DNA of 64,000 nt from Gordius sp. MW1 (lineage: Eukaryota > Nematomorpha > Gordioida > Gordea > Gordiidae). Shown here one piece after another: positions 58,533-64,000 of this stretch (the first letter of the stretch is position 1; every line of letters begins with the position of its first letter). The stretch is taken from positions 5,270,168 to 5,334,167 of the forward strand of contig OZ038531.1 of the NCBI GenBank assembly GCA_964036665.1. Direction: 5' to 3'. The translations under genes were made by a program, and so were the position numbers. The notes beneath the pieces were generated by a model. It had not been told where the DNA came from. It worked only from the letters and a program-made list of their open reading frames with translations, and did no database searches.

Positions 58533-59945
58533 CTCCCGGGTTTGTCTCTAAATATTTTGGGGGTTAAACATTTTTGTTATGCAGCAAACATTCATTCTCT
58601 TTCTCATCTTTAAGTTGGGAGTTTTTACAAGCCCTTTGCCTCTTCCTAAAAATATTTCATCCTAAGTTAATAAATATCTAATTTAAAAGTCAAAATAATA
58701 TTACCTCTAATTTACTGCATTTAGGCTCTTCTCATTCCATAATACTCCCTGTAAACTCGTTCTCTAAATATTTTTAGGACTAGAACTCTGTGAACTTATC
58801 AAAAATTAATTAAAAGTCATTTAATTTAGTGGTTTGATCTTAAAACACTATGAAATTTAATAATTTATGTGTATTCTTTTCTAGTTAAGAAAGAACAAAC
58901 TTAAAATTAAATGAGGAATTTAAAAAACCACTCAAATTTTTTATTAGAAACTAGAATAATAAATTAATCGTTTTAAACCAAAATAAGTTTTGATTTGGAA
59001 TCTAATTAAGAATATTGTCTTAAGTTAAAATATTTTCTTGAAAATTACGTTTAACTTAAAGAGTAATGGAAGACACGTTTTTTTCAAAGCCGCTCGTATC
59101 AATCTATACTTTATTCAACTCGCGATGATGGGCTCTTTTGCGTGGAAATTGTACGCAAAGCCATATAGATCACAAAATTAGGTCGCAAGGTTATGCTAAT
59201 GTGATTTTTTTCTGGTTTCGTCTTAATAATAATTGAAATTTTAAACGCCAATATCAATAAGTATAACTGATCTCATTTAAGATCTAAATAGAAATTATTA
59301 AAATTGCCGTTAAGGGCTGGGCCAGTTTCGAGCAAAAACTTTAGGAATCTAACCTCAGTTGAAATTAGTTAAACAAATTGTCCCATCGTAAACATTGAAT
59401 ATTTTCTTGATATTAACAGGTGTTAAATGCATAAAAAAGATAAAATGAAAGTGAGAGAAATTTCAAGGGAAGGGTTCTGGTAAGCGCGGATAAGTTTAAA
59501 ATATAAAAGTCCTATAAAGATTTTTATAGCCCATTAGATTAATCAATAATGTTTAAGATTATCGACCTATTAATAAAAATAAAATGAAAGCTGATTTTAA
59601 CTTCAAATAACGTTCATATTTTTAACAATATATTATAAAAATTTTAGGTTTGGGGAAATAGAAACAGAATATTGTTCATCGCAACAAGAGCATAGCCAAA
59701 ATTTTCTCAAGGAGGCTTCCAAATTTTTTTAAACAATTTCATTTGTAATTAAAAATAAAAATTAAACAACCAAAAATTGGGCCCTCTCGGCCTGGGAAGG
59801 CAACCGTCGTAAATTTGATCTTTAAGTAGGCACGAGCAAGCAACATAACAAGATTGGAGTAATGCGGGCTTAAAAACCATTTTTATTAAATTCTACCATT
59901 TTTTGCCACTTTTTTCAAAAAATGTTCAAAAATATGTTAAAATCA

Positions 59946-60690
59946 ATGCTTCATATTTAAAATCATGATTTTGGCCGGCAGTTCGGACCGCTCTAGTGAT
60001 TTGAGCATCGCTGAACAAACACTTAGAAGGGCTTGAGGGCTTTGCCAGTTTATTCAGTTAAAACGTGATGGGTCCTGGCAGATTTGGCCAAGCCCCGGCT
60101 AAGCGCCTGCTGATACAAGAAGAGCCAGGACCTTCTTGATTGGATTTCTTTAAACTTTCTGTTATTGTAGTTTTTACGATTATATTTTCATCATCGGGTA
60201 GCATTTTTAATGTGCGAAACTTAAAAACAAGAAAGGTTGATATTTTATGATAAATATCTAATCTAACTTTGAAATTAGCATAGTTTTGGCTCTTGATTTC
60301 AATTTATAAATCAGTCAACAGGATCATCAGTACACCTAGAAGATGGAAACAAATTTGCGATGCTTTTTAATGATATATAAAGTGTAATACTTTAAAAGGT
60401 TTTGAAGTCTTGTCCGCTTCTAACTCGATGCTTGCCTTTTCATGATATGTTTTTTGGAATTGCCCTCAAGTTTTTCCATTAAATCATTGCCAGGTAAAAA
60501 CTGATTATTTCATCATACATCTCATACAAATTTTTTAACATAATGTTTTTTTTAAGTTCCACCAGATTTTTGTTTGGAAAAATAAATTTTATTATCATCA
60601 ATCTAATAAGTGCATTTTTTTGTTTCTATATTATAATTATAGTATAAAGTTAAAAATTTTAAATTTTTCACTTATTAAAACCCAAGCCCG
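59946..60690. other. AT-rich region right of the palindrome, no gene
   Basis: Unique sequence beyond the right arm border. Slightly more complex DNA at 59,970-60,130 codes for nothing I recognise. Confidence 0.5.
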
Positions 60691-60775
60691 GTCCGCACTT
60701 TTTTATTGCTCTATTGTAGGCCAGGCGGGCCGGGCTTGGGCCTGCGGGCTGGCCCGGCCCATGCAGACCTCTACT
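60691..60775. mobile_element. GC-rich hAT-like terminus next to the Helitron
   Basis: CAAGCCCGGTCC at the left is repeated inverted as GGGCCGGGCTTG, followed by GGCCCGGCCCATGCAGACCTCTA. Ends of the type TAGAG-TCTGCA-GGGCCGGGC belong to a common hAT group. Only this end was found; the remainder may lie in 59,950-60,690. Confidence 0.5.
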
Positions 60776-63020
60776 ATGGCACACAAAAATTCGCCTGAGG
60801 CATTGAACATGACATTGAAGGATATAAAAAACAACGACAAACTATTTGGGGGCACTCTGTTACTCCTTTCAGGTGATTCCAGACAATCAATTCCCGTCAT
60901 TCCTTTTTCAACACACGCTGATGAGTTCAGCGCCTGCTTAAAATCATCGTTGGGCATAGGAAAAGTAGAACCGAAAGGAAACATGCGCGTTCATCCGCTG
61001 AAACATTCTCAAACTACTGTTAGATATTGGTAGAACTGTTAAGTAACTAGTTACATTTAACTAATTTTTTTCCTTAAGAAAAGTAACTTTAATGAGTTAC
61101 TTTTTTCAGAGGAACTGTAACTGTATTTATTTACATTAATTCAGTTACTATTGAACTAAAGTTACAGTTAATTATTTTTAAAGTTATAAGTCATTAATCA
61201 AATTAAATATTATGGTTACACGTCTAGTTTGTGTTCATCACTTTAAATTTAAATTTCCTTCAGGTAAATATATAAATACTATTTCGAATAGATAATCCAT
61301 CCTATTATAAATTTACTAGTATTATAATATTTTAGTTTAGTTAATATGAACTTACTGAACATAAACTATAAAGAATTAATTTTTAAATTTCTGCTAATTT
61401 ACATCTAAATTCTGATCATTAATCCATTTGATATTACTTATAGATAATAATGATAAAGGTTATTGAATTATTTATATTTTTTAATTATACAGCTTGTATT
61501 GTTTTAATTTATGGAAATTTAAAACAAAATACTTTGACCATTTTTTATAACTACTATTTTTTTAAACAAAAGATATAATATTTGTATGCAAATTGTGCAA
61601 CCCCAAGATGACTTACATATCAGCTGCTATATGACAGGACCTTATTGAATCTACTAGAGATTTTTTAAATTTTTAAAGTTGGAAAGGACTATTAATTCTT
61701 ATAAAATGATGAATCTTGAAAATTATTTGATTTTCCTAAATGGAAAAAACTTTACATTAATTCGATGTACCCCATGCACCGCTCCTGTCGAGTGCTTATT
61801 TAGTCTTGGTAAACAATTTAGTGAAGAGCGGACAAGATTATTAGACGACTATATAGATTTTAACGTTATATTGAAATAGAATCTTCATATATTACCCTGT
61901 GATTTTTATTCTAAAATGGGAAAAATTATTTTAAAAAATTGTTTTTCTTTATTTAACCGAGTAACTTTTAATGTAACTAGTTCCATCGGGTAAGTAACTG
62001 GCTGTATTCAGTTACTTTTTAAAAAATGTAACTGTAACTGTAATTAGTTACAATTTGTTCAAAAGTAACGGTAACTTAACAAGTTACTGTTGAAAGTAAC
62101 TTTAACAGGTAGTATATATTGATGATGGAAAAGTTGCTTCACATGAAAATAGTGCTGCATAAAAGCCGTCGGATTTCTGCACAATTATCGACTCGCAAAA
62201 TACTCTCGTCAACCACATATTCTTAGATCTATAAATACAATACAAAAATCTTCATTGGCTAATAGAGAGAGCAATTTTGGCAACAGAAAATGTAGACGCC
62301 CATGGTTTAAATTCCAAGACACAACAGTTGTTCCAGATGGGTGTCATACAAATCTGTCAATACAGTTTGCGATGCCAACGAAGCTGTAAATTATTAGTTT
62401 TTGATTCATTGAATTTGTAAGGCATGCCTAGCACCAATTGAAGGTTGGATCTCCGGTAATTTCACTTCGTATTTGAGCCCACCACGGCTGTGCAATGGCA
62501 CACGAATAGTCATTAAAAATTTAATGAAAAACGTTATCGAAGTCAGAATTTTAAATGGCAAGTTCCGAGAATTATTGCTGTTACGAATCCCTATGATTTC
62601 CACAGATGTGCTCATTGACATTTAACGCATTCAATTCCCAATTAGATAGGCGTTCGCAATGACAATCATTGCAAGGCAAAACGATGTCTATTTGTGGCTT
62701 AAATTTGGGCTGTTCTTGCGTGGGTAAATCATCCAGTTTGTGTGTTGGCTAAAGACGGACTAACCAAAAATATTGTGTACTTTACCGCAGTTAGAGATTG
62801 ATGTTAAATAATTTTTAATTGCTATAATCTTAATGTAATTTAAAATATATTTGTTAATTTAAAGTAAATGGATTAAATTAATAAATGATCGGTGCATTTT
62901 CATATTGTGGGCTTGTCACAACGGTCCATTCCTAGTTCAATCATAACCACATCCCCACACACTTATAGTATTTTTTAGAAATAATGCATATAGCAAAACA
63001 ACGTTTACAGGGTCAGCTAG
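60776..63020 (+). mobile_element. Helitron relic (helicase part and 3' end)
   Basis: The plus strand encodes pieces of the Pif1-like helicase of Helitrons: MAHKNSPEALNMTLKDI, LFGGTLLLLSGDSRQ, IPVIPFSTHADE, NMRVH (60,776-60,990), then, after an inserted hAT, WLIERAILATENVD, a YKSVNTVCDANEAVNY block, PPRLCNGTRIVIKNLM, GKFRELLLLRIPMISTD (62,240-62,610) and CGLNLGCSC...VGKSSSLCVLAKD (62,690-62,790). Stops and frameshifts are frequent, so it is dead. The 3' end CAACGTTTACAGGGTCAGCTAG at 63,020, followed by T, is the typical Helitron CTAG terminus. The Rep domain and 5' end are missing. Confidence 0.88.
61036..62108 (+). mobile_element. hAT element inserted in the Helitron
   Basis: 1073 bp with inverted ends CTGTTAAGTAACTAG and GTAACTTTAACAG and many GTAACT / AGTTAC words near both ends (61,040-61,170 and 61,960-62,105). 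Flanks TAGAA and GTAGTA are only partly alike. It retains a short open piece (61,679-61,879) reading CTAPVECLFSLGKQFSEERTRLLDD, a hAT C-terminal dimerisation segment. It separates the Helitron helicase into two blocks. Confidence 0.8.
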
Positions 63021-63174
63021 TTTTCATATAACAGTTCTGCAAGTTTCTGTATTTCATATTAAAAATTATTTATTAATTTTTTTTTCGCTTATTGGAGACA
63101 TTTAAAATCCTTTTACCTCTTGATTTACTTTTATTAAATTTATTTAAAAATTCACTGTCATTTTAATGCGTCAA

Positions 63175-63396
63175 CATTGGCGTAGGGAGGGGGTGGTTTT
63201 TGGGTTAGAACCCCTTATATGATTTTTATATTGTGGATTTAATAAAAAATAATTATTTGTTGGAATATATTTTTAGTATTTTATTATTTTTAAGCTATTG
63301 TCACTTTAAACTTTTAGGAAAAAAAAACATTTTATTTTTTACCCTGATAATTTTATAACCCCCCCTCCCTTCGAGGAAATTCTAGTTACGCCTATG
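63175..63396. mobile_element. hAT-type MITE, 222 bp, perfect 8-bp duplication
   Basis: Ends CATTGGCGTAGGGAGG and TTCTAGTTACGCCTATG, flanked by TGCGTCAA at 63,167-63,174 and 63,397-63,404. Inverted relative of the MITE at 27,917-28,139 (shared GGGTGGTTTT/CCCCCC blocks). Confidence 0.9.
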
Positions 63397-63610
63397 TGCG
63401 TCAATTAACCTTTAGCGTCTTTTATTAAAAATGTTTACTTTTTTGTAAAATAATTTTTTAGCCTTTTCGTACAATAAAATATAGGCTGCACTAAGGGTTT
63501 GTTTTTAGTATAATTCTAGACGTTTATAGATATAATTATTCTGTTATTTCTAAAACATTAAATAATCGTATTTTATGGAAAACTGTTAAATTAATCCGAT
63601 AGATATAAAT

Positions 63611-64000
63611 TAGAGAACTGCACGGGTGACTCAAATATCTTCGGGTCGGGTTGGATTTAAAGTGTGGGGTCAAGGGTAATGAATCTTACAATGCAGAATA
63701 CACGGGACATACATTTAAAAATAATTTTATAATTGAAGATCATTCATTAAGTTAATTTAAATTCCTTTTGTTTTTTTTTAAATCTGATTGTTTTAATTTG
63801 GACGCAAATTTAAATTTGACTCGTGAAAGGTAAAATATTTCAACAAAATAATATTTTTAAATTGTATTTAAATAGTGTGTAGTGGTAGTTCATTATTAAT
63901 TTAAACTACATAAATATATAATCATAAAACAAATAATTAAATGATTCATTTGCAAAACTCTATATTTTAAATTGAATGTGACCTGATAATGTATGCTATC
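63611..64000. mobile_element. Third copy of the 678-bp hAT-type MITE, cut by window
   Basis: TAGAGAACTGCACGGGTGACTC, a CGGGTCGGGTT block and the following TTGGACGCAAATT, CACAT/GTAGTGGTAGTTCATTA sequence match the element at 57,855-58,532 in the same orientation, with about 15-20 percent divergence. It runs off the right edge. Confidence 0.75.

Larger units (their letters stand above)
52172..59945. repeat. Right arm of the giant inverted repeat
   Basis: Inverted counterpart of 40,260-50,102. It lacks the 1148-bp hAT (empty site at 59,321-59,328) and has one instead of two 889-bp units, which accounts for almost all of the 2.07-kb length difference. The remaining differences I noticed are isolated substitutions and tiny indels. 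Confidence 0.95.

Overview
This is nuclear DNA from an animal, probably an invertebrate. It is very AT-rich, has spliced genes with GT-AG introns, and carries animal-type transposons of many classes (hAT, piggyBac, Helitron, Ty3/gypsy, tRNA-like SINE). I could not fix the species. Two host genes are supported by exon-by-exon reading; nearly everything else is mobile or repeated DNA.

1-7.7 kb, minus strand: part of a large secreted-lectin-like gene with at least six consecutive FTP (fucolectin/tachylectin-4/pentraxin-1, F5/8C-like) domains. Each domain is split over two to four exons and almost all junctions are phase 1. The gene runs off the left edge and its 5' end was not found. 7.7-16 kb: AT-rich DNA with a hAT MITE that has a perfect 8-bp target duplication, a large foldback element, broken Ty3/gypsy pieces and a GC-rich coding-like island.

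16.1-30.5 kb, plus strand: a complete eight-exon HMCES (SRAP-domain) gene encoding 353 residues, with the catalytic Cys2 and the other active-site residues present. Introns 1 and 2 are only 36 and 34 bp, while intron 4 is 11.5 kb and packed with repeats: satellite-like units, a tRNA-derived SINE relic, a piggyBac with intact ends, a hAT with a long transposase gene nested in a Ty3/gypsy fossil, and a hAT MITE.

30.5-40.2 kb: relics of one hAT family in three places, a long-TIR MITE, and three copies (one inverted) of an unrecognised GC-richer gene, two of which share a duplicated promoter-like leader.

40.26-59.95 kb: a giant inverted repeat (arms about 9.8 and 7.8 kb, spacer 2.07 kb). Each arm carries a Mag-like Ty3/gypsy fossil with one 236-bp LTR and an extra arginine-rich ORF after pol. 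The left arm also has a 1.15-kb non-autonomous hAT (8-bp duplication, empty site in the right arm) and an additional 889-bp tandem unit. The near identity of the arms means either a very recent inverted duplication or two haplotypes joined by the assembler. 60-64 kb: a Helitron helicase relic with a recognisable 3' end, interrupted by a hAT, then two hAT-type MITEs.

Apart from HMCES (DNA repair) and the lectin-like gene, no pathway or operon-like arrangement is visible. I found no convincing new molecular system. The most informative items are the HMCES gene structure, the FTP gene whose repeats have mostly lost the sugar-binding arginine, the palindrome, the extra ORF of the Ty3 element and the unknown three-copy gene.
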